Assembly (NCBI GenBank): GCA_964017235.1
Contig: OZ024933.1
Coordinates: forward strand, 91,789,432-91,853,431
Reading direction: 5' to 3'
Length of the DNA stretch: 64,000 bases
From: Sabellastarte sp. h YS-2021
Lineage: Eukaryota > Annelida > Polychaeta > Sabellida > Sabellidae
In this document: one piece after another, positions 33,051 to 44,176 of the stretch
How the letters are laid out: the number at the start of each line of letters is the position of its first letter
Numbering within the stretch: the first letter of the stretch is position 1
The notes under the pieces: generated by a model
Told to the model about the DNA's origin: nothing
The model's database searches: none
The model's input: only the letters and a program-made list of their open reading frames with translations
Position numbers and translations under genes: made by a program

Positions 33051-33728
33051 AAACAGACCATTGAGGTCATGGATGAACCAAGACTGTTTCCAGATATATG
33101 AACACCTTCATATATCAGATGCAGATAAAGCCAAGGTAATGTCAACCCTAGATACATTAGAGACATTTCCAACGATCAACAAATGTTGTGTTGAGTGATA
33201 TGAAGTTGGCTGTGTAAATCAGGGAATGAACGACACTGCTACATAATATGTAACAAGGCTACACCACCTCATTGCAACATGCAACTACGGCACATTGTTC
33301 TTGATACCAAAGACAAAAATGTTCATTCTAGAATGTTTCAAGATCCAGGACTGACATTAATTGAAGAATATGTTTAAGGCCACAGTGCTTTCTACGTCCC
33401 AGCTGAAGCAAATTGTGACAACAGCTGAGGATTCAGTATGTTCTTTAACACACTAAAAAGCCCAGTAGAAAAGTAGAGCAAATGTAAGATTATGGCATGT
33501 ATATCAGAGAAGTTAGATCATTTTGCATGTTTATCAACAGAAAGGTAGACTGAAAACAATTCAAAAAGCTAAAGTTCATGCAGATAAAGATGCACTTCCA
33601 AGTATCTTACCAGTTTTCTGTATGGAATACGGAGTGAAATCAGTGAAAACCACACAAAAGCAGCTTTCAGTAAAACTCAGTTTGGCACAGAGTTATATAC
33701 CAGAAAACCTCTAACATCAGCCTGACAG
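33051..33728 (+). pseudogene. Ty3/gypsy element B, gag region, very decayed
   Basis: YVTRLHHLIATCNYGTL is encoded near 33246-33300. This matches the capsid motif (YV.RLR.LA..C.FG) of K02A2.6/Mag-like gypsy Gag proteins. The 33523-33714 frame continues the gag-to-protease stretch. The matching pol remnant lies beyond LINE copy 3, at 39840-41660, so both are parts of one element. Stops and frameshifts are numerous. Confidence 0.65.
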
Positions 33729-34188
33729 ATAGATAGATATTTAAAATTTTAAGTGCAACAACACTAATGTGTTATACTGCACTATAAAAACATTAACTAC
33801 TATAAATACATTAACTAATATTCACAAACATATATATATACAAATAATTAAAAACTGGCAAAAATACCAAACAAAAACACAAGATTATACGAAATGACTA
33901 GAACAAACAATGTAAAAAATCAATCAACAATACATAAACAACAAACAAAATAAAGTGTAAAAATACAAAGTATAGATCAATATCACAGTACAACACGTCT
34001 AAAGACTAGATATTACAGAATAAATTAACATGAAGAACAAAACACAAAATAAATTAATTAAAACTTTTTAAACAGGCCACATTCTTTTAAATAATTAATG
34101 ATATTAAAAACATTTTCACAAAATAATTTTTGCATTGTATTAACATTTCTATAATATTTAATTCTGGTGTCACGTAGGTCGATACAGT

Positions 34189-37100
34189 CTAATATATATG
34201 CTTGACTGTATCGGGACAATGACATGGAATGCACCAGGGCATATCTTCACCTTTCAACAGATAACTATGGGTGAAATAAGTGTGTCCTATACGGGCTCGA
34301 GTTATAACTATTTCCTCCCTACGAGATAAACCCGTCCAAACATAAAAAACTCCTACTGTAGGGTTTATTTGGAATAGTTTATTATCAGGACATGCATTCC
34401 ACTGAGCTTGCCACTTTTGTTTAAAAACACTATTTACATTCACTTTCAAGTCTGTATAGGGGACTTTCAAGTCTAAAACATTAAAATTCAAGGCCTGTTT
34501 TGCAAGCTCATCTGCTTTTTCATTGCCCTTTATGCCTACGTGACTTGGAACCCAAGCTAAAACAACTTTCTTATTCACTGACAAACAATCATTATAAAGT
34601 TTTAAAATATCTTGAATAAAAGGATGATCACAGGTGTTGCTATCAAGAGCTTGAAGACTAGATAAAGAATCAGTGAATATGATAAAACGATTCCCATCAC
34701 AATTTTTAACAATATTGAAAGCCATTTTAAGAGCCTGTAATTCAGCTGTGAATATACTAGCATTGCCAGGAAGCCTGACTTGGGCACTGAGGTTATTAGA
34801 TGTAGCAGCTGCAGCAACCCTATTTTCTGCCTTCGATCCATCAGTATATATAGCCCTATGGTCAGGATAACAACCTTTCAACTCAGCAAATAGACTTTGA
34901 AAAAGACAATCATCACCAAGGTGTTTCTTTTGATGGGTTAGATACAAATCTATGTGAGGCTTCTGTATAGTCCAGGGTGGGTCATCTGGCAATGACACAG
35001 TCTGAATTAAATCCAGCTGAGGACAGACCACAGACAAATCTTCCTCTACACGATGCCCAAAAGATCTTATTGCAGATGGTTTCTTATCATACAGATCATA
35101 ATACTGGGGGTTAAAAACAACATCATAAGCTGGATTGTCAGGATTACTTCTCAATTTCAAAGCATATTGAACACATAACTTATCAAACCTTAAATACAAG
35201 GGTGGTTCATTTGCCTCTACATACAAGCTTTGCATTGGAGAAGTCCTGAAGGCTCCCAGGCATATTCTTAGGCCCTGGTTTTGAATGGGTTCCAATTTCT
35301 TAAGATAAGACTTACGAGCAGAACTAAAAACAGCACAACCATATTCCAATCTGGAACGAACAAATGAACGATAAAGTCTCATTAAAACACTTCTATCTGC
35401 TCCCCAATCCATTTTGGCAACTACTTTCAGTAGATTCATAGCTTTTTCACATTTCTGGCGAACATAATCTATATGTGCCTTAAAATTAAGTTTTCTGTCA
35501 AAGATAACACCAAGGAACTTAGTTTGTGAAACAACAGGGATTTGTGAATTATATATTGTCAATGTTGGGTCTGGATGAAGTTTTCTTTTATTACAGAAAT
35601 GCATGCAAACAGTTTTGGTTTTAGAAAATCTAAAACCATTTTCATCAGCCCATTTCTCTACTTTATTCAAACACAATTGAAGTTGCCTTTCTATTGAAGC
35701 CATATTTCTAGAAGAACAAGTGATTGAGAAATCATCAACAAAAAGAGACTTTTCAAAGCTAGCTGGAATCACATCAGCAATACTGTTAATCTTTAAAATA
35801 AATAACGTAACAGAGAGGATGCTGCCCTGGGGAACACCCATCTCTTGCCCATGTATATCTGAATAAACAGATCCTAAACGAACTCTAAAAACTCTGTTTG
35901 ATAAAAAATTCTGAATAAACATGGGCATTCGCCCCCTTAGGCCTACTTTATGTAGATCTCTTATAACGCCATACTTCCATACTGTATCGTAGGCTTTTTC
36001 TAAATCAAAAAATACAGAGACTACATGGTTGCCTTTTAAAAAGGAATCTCTAATAAAAGATTCAAGTCTTATTAATTGGTCTGTTGTAGTTCGACCTTTT
36101 CTAAAACCACTTTGATATTTTGTTAAAATATTATTTTTCTCAAGGAACCAAACTAATCTAGTATTAATCATTCTTTCCATGGTTTTGCATAAACAGCTCG
36201 TCAGAGATATGGGGCGGTAATTGGACGGGTTTTTTTGGTCTTTGCCTGGTTTAGAAATAGGTATTACAGTGGCCTCTTTCCAGCATTCAGGAATTTCACC
36301 TGAAGCCCATATATCATTAAATACATCAAGTAACACCATAAGTGAGTCTCTTGGTAAATGTTTTAGCAGCTGATAATGGATCTCATCTGGACCAGTGGCT
36401 GTGTCATGAGACTTATTCATAGCATCACATAGTTCTCTAATGGTAAATGGTACATTGTAGTTTTCAGAGTTGTCTGTGTCAAAATCCAAGTGTTCTTTTT
36501 CAGATTTCTCTTTATATTTTTGAAACTCTGTACGGTAATTGTTGCTGCTAGAATTCTTGCGGATTTCTTCGGCCAACCTATTTGCTATATCAACTCTTTC
36601 TGTTATTTTTGTCCCATCATTATTTTCCAGATGGTGTATTGTGGTGTTACTTTGTTTGCCACTTATCTTCCTAATCATTTCCCATACCATCTTTGCTGGT
36701 GTCTTTACATTTAGTTTTGATACATATTCATGCCATGATTTCCTTTTACTTTCTTTAATTATTTTACGAGCATTAGCTCGACAGGTTTTATATTCATTTA
36801 TGTTACCCGATGTAGGATTTATACGGCATTTATCCATTGCATTTTGACGAGCCTTAACAGCTTTTTTGCATTCACTGTTGAACCATGGTTTGTAGCTACC
36901 AGTGGACTGTCCAGTTGACTTTGGCACACATTTTGTTGCTATGTCATTTAACTTATTTAAAAATGCAGGAAATTTTTCTGTAGAGTCAGTAAAATTATGT
37001 CTATTAATATCCAGAGAACACTGAAGTTTGAATTTTGGCCAATCAGCCTTTTTAAGATTCCAACGAGGAACATTGTCTTTAGGCATACTCTTAACTATAT

Positions 37101-37761
37101 CAATTAAAATAGGAAAATGGTCACTACCACACTGATCTGAATGGACCTGCCATGTAAAATCAAGAAAAACAGATGCAGAACATAAAGACAAATCTATTGA
37201 GGTGAATGAACCTGATGCAGGATGAAAGTAGGTAGGTGACTTATCATTAAGTAAACAAATATCAGAGGATTCAAGGAGATGTTCCACCTTATAGCCTAAA
37301 CTATTAGACGAGGAACAACCCCATAAATCACTATGTGCATTAAAATCTCCAATAAATAGAAAAGGTGCAGGTAACTGGTTGACTAGATTATCAATATCAC
37401 TTTGTGCAACATTAAAACGTGGTGGAATATATACATTACATACAGTTATAGTTTTATGTAGAGATACTTTTACAGCAACTGCCTGCAGTTCTGTATCTAA
37501 CTCAAGTACCTCATGGGGTATACCTTTCTTAACAAAAATAGAGCAGCCACCAGTGGCTCTCCCATCTACTTCAGACATACAAGTTTTAAAATAATGATCA
37601 AATCCTCTAATATATACATTATCTGAATCTTTAAAATGAGTTTCCTGCAATGCTAAAATGTAAGGTCTAAAATTGGAAATTAAATTTTTAATTTCTTCAA
37701 AATTTGGCCTAAAGCCACGACAGTTCCACTGTATTATACTTTTATTTTTGTTTGGTTCCAT
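34189..37761 (-). pseudogene. LINE copy 3 ORF2: endonuclease-RT-RNase H, 3' frameshift
   Basis: 1190 codons starting MEPNKNKSIIQWNCRG. Endonuclease motifs QETH, GDFNAHSDLWG and SDHFPI, the RT active site FVDD, and RNase H motifs IYTDGSK, TAELQAL, TDSLSSLQAL and WVPSHVGIKGNEKADELAKQ are all present, uninterrupted by SINEs. Near 34193 one base is missing relative to copies 2 and 4, so the zinc motif PWCIPCHCPDTVKHI ends in a premature stop and the last ~45 residues are lost. The ATG overlaps the ORF1 stop by 20 nt. Catalytic domains look intact, so activity depends on how essential the C-terminus is. Confidence 0.93.
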
Positions 37762-39064
37762 TATTTAGACTTTTATTACCACTCCGCCCTTGTGAACTTG
37801 TGATTGGGGATTCTTCGACACTCATGTCACTGTCACTATCACTTAAAACATCATATTTATTGTGTTGTTTAATAGGGTCATTAGATCCCTTATGTTGTTT
37901 GGTCAAATATACTTTGCTCTGACTTATTTTCAGCTTAATGGGGTCATTTTGAGATGCACTTGTCTGACTCGATGCACTGGTTTTATCCACTTTATTTATC
38001 TGTTTCTCAACTGCGCACTTTTTTGGTTGTTTTGTGCCTTCTGGCCAAGTCATTTCTGTTTGTGTTTCTACGTTCACTGTTTTCACCACAGGTTTAGTTG
38101 CTGCAGCTGCTTGGGCATAGGTTGATTTCACAGAATTAAATATATCCATTTGTTTCTTGGCTTCTGTATATGAAATCCCTCTTTCTGCCTTAATCCTTTG
38201 AATTTCCTTTTCTTCTTTCCATTTTGGACATTCTTTATCATTAGATGCATGCTTTCCTTGGCAATTTACACATTTTGCTTCATTCTTACATTCTTGAGAG
38301 TCTGTATGATCTTCATGCCCACATTTAGTGCAAACTTCATTCTTTCTACAGTTGAATTTAGTGTGACCAAACTTTTGACACTTGTAGCATCTCACAGGAT
38401 TCGGGATAAATTGTGACACAGCCACTCTGTAGTAACCCACCCTGATGTATTTTGGTAAGGTCTGGCTCTGAAAGGTCAATATAAATGTCCCTGTTGGTTT
38501 CCTTTGTCCATCTCTGAATACCGATATCCTATCCAGTTTTATGACCCCTTCATCTTTAAGTCCTTCTAATATTTCCTCATCAGAACATTCTTTTATGTCT
38601 GGGCATCTAATGACCCCTTTCTTTGTGTTCAGGCTGTAGTGTGGTGATACAGTGATGGGGATAAGATTGTCCATAGTCAAGTGCAGTTTGGTCGTTTTCA
38701 GTAGTTTGCTGCTTTGAGCTTCCTTGTCAACTTCAACTAAAATGTCTCCATTTCTTAATTTTCTTATATTGAAAGGATCAGATCCTAAAACAGCAACAAT
38801 GGCCTTGTTTACAGCAAATGGCGACAGCTTAGTCAAGGGTCTCTCATTGTCTGTGCCTTTTATCAACAAAAAATGTGGCCATGAACAAATTGGTGCAGAA
38901 TCCAAGCTCGTAGTCAAGATATCAGTTCTAGTTCGTTTCCTATCGGTCATTTGAGAGTGTTGAGTAGCCATAGTAAAATAATAATTATTCATTGCCAATG
39001 CTCTCCACCCACCCTTCGAGCCCAACAAGGGGATATCATAATAGTGTGGAGCTGAGCCCTGCAC
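37742..39064 (-). CDS. LINE copy 3 ORF1: gag-like RNA-binding protein, intact
   Basis: 440 codons, the same length as copy 2 ORF1. Three zinc knuckles: CYKCQKFGHTKFNC, CTKCGHEDHTDSQEC and CVNCQGKHASNDKEC. From EGVIKLDRISVFRDGQRKP through the knuckles it is almost identical to copy 2, but residues ~25-190 (e.g. TDRKRTRTDILTTSLDSAPI) differ at roughly one position in five. The in-frame second ATG (MATQHSQM) is conserved. Predicted RNA-binding particle protein of the LINE. Confidence 0.92.
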   Translation of the reverse strand: MQGSAPHYYDIPLLGSKGGWRALAMNNYYFTMATQHSQMTDRKRTRTDILTTSLDSAPICSWPHFLLIKGTDNERPLTKLSPFAVNKAIVAVLGSDPFNIRKLRNGDILVEVDKEAQSSKLLKTTKLHLTMDNLIPITVSPHYSLNTKKGVIRCPDIKECSDEEILEGLKDEGVIKLDRISVFRDGQRKPTGTFILTFQSQTLPKYIRVGYYRVAVSQFIPNPVRCYKCQKFGHTKFNCRKNEVCTKCGHEDHTDSQECKNEAKCVNCQGKHASNDKECPKWKEEKEIQRIKAERGISYTEAKKQMDIFNSVKSTYAQAAAATKPVVKTVNVETQTEMTWPEGTKQPKKCAVEKQINKVDKTSASSQTSASQNDPIKLKISQSKVYLTKQHKGSNDPIKQHNKYDVLSDSDSDMSVEESPITSSQGRSGNKSLNNGTKQK

Positions 39065-39839
39065 ACTGATATCAGAGATACATTAACAATATACTCAAAG
39101 ACCACAAAAGTGAACCTTGATTGACCTGTTAAGCAGCCGCCTTCTAGATACTCCAAACAAAAGCACAAAGCAAACACCAGCAGAATACAACAATCAAGTA
39201 CAACAGTATAAACCATTAGAAACAACAAGCCATCACTAATTTGGAGCACTAGGGCTTGGCACTACCAGCCGATTGATTAAGCCAGGCCATCTTAACCTTC
39301 CGACTAAGTGAAATTGAGGCCAAAGCTGTGTATTGCCTCCTCAATGCCGCAACAAAGAATTGGCTCAACAGCCAGGACCCTCTCTTCCACTGACACGGAT
39401 CGCAACCCACGGCAAACAGGCTGCCCCCAATTAGTCGCCTCTTACGACACGCAGGAGGATACGTTGGGCCTATTCTACATCCCCGGACCCACAGGGGGTT
39501 CAGCCTGACAGAGACAACCTGCAATATCATCAACATCAGTTTCTTCTGCAAAGTAGCAAAATTGAATAACCCTAATATGTAAGGCAGTGATGCCAGGATA
39601 AGATAAAGATGCACTTCCAAGTATCTTACCAGTTTTCTGTATGGAATACGGAGTGAAATCAGTGAAAACCACACAAAAGCAGCTTTCAGTAAAACTCACT
39701 TTGGCACAGTTATATACCAGAAAACCTCTAACATCAGCCTGACAGAGACAACCTGCAATATCATCAACATCAGTTTCTTCTGCAAAGTAGCAAAATTGAA
39801 TAACCCTAATATGTAAGGCAGTGATGCCAGGATAAGATT

Positions 39840-41660
39840 CTGTGATGGATCATAATGAAGCTTTTGGGCCAGGTTATATTACATAGAACCTACAATGATG
39901 AGATTTACAACAGCACCACTGTCTCATGCCCAAAAGCTCACACAGTGAGCAAATACCTGTGAGCAATTGAAGTTGCTGACTGGAAAGGTCAATATGTCTG
40001 AGGAAACAGAAAAGTCTCTCCAGAGACATGATTCTCCAAAAGTACCAAGATGTATATGAAGGTCTAGGCTATTTAAGGATGTCAGTGTGAGCATGCCAAC
40101 AAATAGAAAAGGTTTTGCCATGCCTAGGGAAAGCTAAAGTTTAATCTATTCTTGATGCCCAAGCTGAATTTTACCATGTGAAGCTTAATAGTGTGGCCTA
40201 GCAGTTATCCAACACACTTCTGGACTCCCTTTGGAAGATATCAATAAAAAGACTTGCCCTTTGGCATACCATTAGGGACTGAAGAGTTCCAAAGGTTACA
40301 GCATTAAGCTTTAGAAGGCATCAATTTACCTGAAGTGACACCAGATGATGTCCTTGTCTATGATGGTGGTGAAAGCATGCAATGCGCAATCTTAGACCAT
40401 GATAAGAATCTGATAGTGGTTCTGGAGTATGCTGGACATGTCAGGTAAACATGAAGTTTAACAAGAACAAGCTAAAGTTTGGAGTCAAGGATGCAACAAA
40501 CAAGGGATATTTGCCCATACATGAAACTACTGTCAAAAGTCTCACCTCATTTGTCAGAGATCTGTGAGTGACTTTGTCAGCTTACTGACAAATCATCACC
40601 ATTGATATGGGATACACCACAATAACACAGCTAAAAACCTAGTTACAGGGCAACTTGTGCTAAAATACTATGATGTAATGCTTCAGTGTGTCTCGTGTTA
40701 GAAAGCTCTTGATACAACCTTGTTGTGGAATAGGCAACCAGTAGTCTTTGAATCATGTGTATTCTTCAAAACAGAGAAAGAGTATACTCAGTTAGAAGAG
40801 CTGCTGACAACTGTTTTTGGATGCAAGGTATTCAGCCAATACCTCCATGGTATGGAAGTCAAACATGCACGGAATGACTACAAACCCTCCAGTCACTTCT
40901 CTCTGACTCAAGATGTCTATCGAGTATGCTTTTGAGGCTGCAATGCTATAGCCTTAAAACTACATACAAGAGTGGAGTGGAAATGTATATTGCTGACCTG
41001 CTGTCAAGAGTACAAATTCTAAGAATAAAAACGCCTTAGAATACATTTGACATCTGCTCTGAACTGGAGAACATCAACCATGCAGGATATTTGCATGTCT
41101 CTGATTAATGTCTACAACAAATCCGAACATGTGTCCACAAGGACTTCAAGTTTTATTCAAAGTGGAGTAACAAAGAGCTCACTGTTCAGAATGATGTAAT
41201 TAAGTGCACAGAGTAAAAATTCCCAAAACATGCATCCAGAAATGTTACTCTGCATACATGCAAGTCACCTGGGAGGTGAATCATCCCTTGGAAAAGCTAG
41301 ATAAATTATATATGTGCCTCACATGAACTCTGAAATCAAAGAAGCCATATTGAAATGTTAGAATGTCAAACTTATGTTCCACCAAAACAAAGAGTATGCC
41401 ATTGCAAAACCCACAACTATGGAACAGGCTATGGGGAAAGGTTGTAATCATAATTGGCATCTTCACCCTCAAACAAAATAATAATCTGGTAACGGTTGAC
41501 TTTTTCTCAGATTATTTCAATACTGACCCACTGAAATCTAAAACTACCATAGCAATAATGAAATTGCTAAAATGGATAAATATTTCTTGTGTAAATTTGC
41601 TACCCAAAAACTAGTCTTAATTCTGGATAATATTTCTGGGGAGTAAATGAACTTTGAAAG
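39840..41660 (+). pseudogene. Ty3/gypsy element B pol remnant (RT, RNase H, integrase)
   Basis: Very decayed. RT pieces: LGKAKV...ILDAQAEFYHVKL near 40120-40185, and KLKFGV near 40470. RNase H: TEKEYTQLEELLTTVFGCK (about 40771-40827), where related elements have ..EYAQIEKELLA..FGC. Integrase: a zinc-region trace (HASHLGGES, about 41260-41285) and VTVDFFSDYF (about 41493-41522), the core start typical of K02A2.6-like integrases. Many stops and frameshifts in all domains. No LTRs were found. Confidence 0.75.
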
Positions 41661-41984
41661 CATATCTTGAAAAATTGAACTGTTCCAAGTTTACTTCTAA
41701 GTGAAGTAAAAACCAGTCATGAATGCAATAAATAAAAGATTGCCTTTCTTCTAAAATGAACAACTGGCTTTGATTAAATCTGATTGCTCAAAATCTGATG
41801 TCTTGAAATTAGCAATAATGCAGAATGTTTTGCTAAAGGCACCAAACATATGTTTGCCAATAAGAAGTGTGATGTTAATGCATGGAACGATAAATATTAA
41901 AAAAAAATTGTGGAGTTTGAAAGTGATGGTTTTACATATTAAAAACAATGTCAAAGAGCAATGAGTAAACTTTTGCACTATACA

Positions 41985-42100
41985 AGAACTTGTGGACAAG
42001 GTTTCACATCCCACTCCAAAGCCATGGTCATATTGGGACTGGCTCTCAATATTGTGTCTTGTGAGATTTGAACCTAGTGGTTGACGATGACCACTAAGAA
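41985..42100 (-). mobile_element. Ancient SINE2 fragment
   Basis: GTTTCACATCCCACTCCAA, then GCCATGGTCATATTGGGACTG and a B-box-like GATTTGAACC match SINE2 with many substitutions. No target duplication is visible. Confidence 0.6.
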
Positions 42101-42439
42101 TAAGGAAATGGTGTAACAGAAGGAAATGGTACATAACCAGCAACAAGTCTGACACAATAGTAATAAACTTTTGAATGCGACAGAAGAAAGTACACATGCA
42201 TTCAGTGAGTCAAAAAGAAAGTGTGCATAGTTGCATAATTAAAGATATTTGAGGTTGAGATTTTAATATGAATTGTAAACTGCTGTTATACAAACAGTTC
42301 TACAGTTTTGTAAAATCTGGATACACACATCACACATGTTTTTCAGACTGTTATAATATGATTTTAGTTATACTTAATTTGCTGCTTATCTGTAGGAAGA
42401 TTAAGTATGAAAACTTCTTAAAATGATATTAATGCTTGC

Positions 42440-43410
42440 ATACACATCATCTAATGTGCTTGAGATAAAAAAGGTTTGACATATGTGGTTTTGAAGCAGT
42501 TTGGGAAACTCCCTTATCTGAGCGAGTAATTTATGATGTTGGTAAATGGCGTGACAAAGATGTCCGCACACTCTAAAACTAGTGAAGTTGGTATCGGGTC
42601 CATATCACAATTTGGTAGAAGATTATAGAATTTTGAGGACAACCTCCTCAAATACTGGCTCGAAAGAGGATAGGGTGCTGTTATTGCTATGTGGTCTAGT
42701 AGCAGAGACTGACACTGATGACTGTAGTTCAAGTCTTATTTTCATAATTTTGTCACTAAAAAAAGGTCCAAAGGTATTGGCTAAATCAGTGAGAATGAGA
42801 TGATCGGGTAAAATGATGGTTGAGGATTTATGCAGGATACTTTTGAAAGTGTTCCACAAAGCCTTGGGATTACCATTGTTTTCAGCAATGACTGTAGAAT
42901 AGTGCCTGCGTCCTGACTGTTCAAGTAGGAAATTGAAACAATTGACAGCAGCTCAATATCTACTCCGGTTGATTACGAAGTTGCCCCTGTGCCATGCTCG
43001 CTCATACTTCAGCTTAACACGCTTTGCTAAGAGGATGTCTGTATTCATAAAGCCTCTGTCAGGGTGCAATGCTGCTTCTTTCCTTTTGATTGAAGCATGC
43101 TTATAAAGAATATCATGCAAGGTATTAAAATACTGGTGACTAAGTAAACTGGCTGTCATGTGAGGATGTTTGATTACATCAGAATTCAGGATGTCCTCTC
43201 TGAAGTCAGTAATATTTATCTTACGAGTTTTCCATGTATTAAACTGCCTGAATTTGCAGGGTGTCTTAATAGGTATATTGACGGAAAAGATGATGGCTAG
43301 ATGGTCAGACAGCCCCCCTATAACCTTCACACAAACCGCCTGTGAAAAGGTATCCCTCACACATAAGATATGGCCATGGATATGGGTTGGGGAGAAAATT
43401 ATTTGGGTAA
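42440..43410 (-). pseudogene. CR1/L2-like LINE fragment: endonuclease end to early RT
   Basis: On the minus strand GLSDHLAIIFSVNI (the endonuclease SDH motif) is followed by a linker with FRQFNTWKTRKI and AWHRGNF (42953-43330). After a frame break, FSDKIMKIRLEL, CDMDPIPTSLVLECAD and FTNIINYSLR (42514-42859) are the RT entry motifs of CR1/L2 elements. The rest of RT is missing, and the fragment is cut off on the left near 42440. Confidence 0.78.
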
Positions 43411-43536
43411 GATTGCATTGACATAGGGAGTCATTTAATTTTTTTCAAACAAGTGTGCTGTTTGATACACATGTGTGTTGTATAACACACCAGTGTTTAC
43501 AATATTTTTTTAAATTGTTGCTCAAAGGGGACAAAT

Positions 43537-44077
43537 TGTAATGGCGAAGAATTTAGATGAAACTGTTGAATTATTAATAATCTTTAAATTCCATAAAACA
43601 CAGGCAAAGTGCCTCAGTAAATTAACTCTCTTTGGACTTAACAGTAGAAATCAATAGTCAAATAGCACACTGCCTCTAATAATAGCCTCAGCCAATCCCC
43701 GCTTCTGTGAGATAGACCTCTCAGAAATAAACCCAGTAATTGGTGACAGATAATAGGTGCTAGTGTACAGTGACTAGTATAAGAACTTCAGCCTTGAGTT
43801 GAGGAGAGGACAGCAAGAGAGATCAGGACGATAACAAGCGAATGAACATGAAATAGTATGCAGAGGGGGAGAGTTTTGTGTTTATTGAACTAGAATAAAT
43901 TGTGGAAGAGTTATCAAGTGTTTCGCTTCTGTCTTTGTGGCGATCCTAAACCTCTCAATAGTTGCTGCCAAGCGAGTACAGACAGAAGTGGACATAGTGG
44001 AGATCTGGTAATCCACAGCTGCCCCAAGGCACTGCTGGAGTCCACCTCAAACTTCCCCCAAACACAACATTTGGACA
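43537..44077 (+). repeat. 5' LTR of the gag-only element (541 bp)
   Basis: TGTAATGG...TTTGGACA. TATAAGAAC near 43788 is a possible TATA box, and AATAAA at 43894-43899 is a polyadenylation signal. Compared with the 3' LTR it lacks a ~45-bp segment and has an 11-bp extra stretch near 43580. Confidence 0.93.
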
Positions 44078-44095
44078 TGGTGAGATGCCAAAGTG
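44078..44095 (+). other. tRNA primer-binding site
   Basis: TGGTGAGATGCCAAAGTG starts immediately at the LTR end with TGG, the complement of tRNA CCA-3'. The matching tRNA is not identified here. Confidence 0.7.
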
Positions 44096-44176
44096 CTAGA
44101 CAATACAACAGGATATTAGTTATAAATAGTTACACAAACGAACTATAGAAGTGTTTTTAAAGTGTTTTTCTAACCA

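Larger units (their letters stand above)
33729..39499 (-). mobile_element. Nimb/I-like LINE copy 3, full length (5771 bp)
   Basis: Minus-strand element from CCCCCTGTGGGTCCGGGGAT (5' end at 39499) to a TATC repeat tail at 33729. The 12-bp target-site duplication TCAGCCTGACAG is at 33717-33728 and 39500-39511. ORF1 is intact, and ORF2 is open except for a 1-bp deletion near its C-terminus. It is inserted in the old gypsy element B. Confidence 0.96.
33583..39839 (+). repeat. 234-bp tandem duplication in element B, first unit split by LINE copy 3
   Basis: Unit 1 is 33583-33728 joined to 39512-39601; unit 2 is 39602-39839. They are almost identical; unit 2 lacks 2 bp (AG) near 39710. The LINE entered unit 1 at TCAGCCTGACAG. 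Confidence 0.88.

Noticed and set aside
33729-39499. The Nimb-like LINE as mobiliser of SINE1 and SINE2
   Set aside because: Its 3' end and tail repeat share nothing with the SINE 3' motif ACGTAAAACCCCAA.
43914-44108. Coding ORFs inside the LTRs (e.g. 43900-44148 and 47945-48148)
   Set aside because: They lie in both LTRs, cross the primer site and differ between LTR copies; best explained as non-coding LTR sequence.
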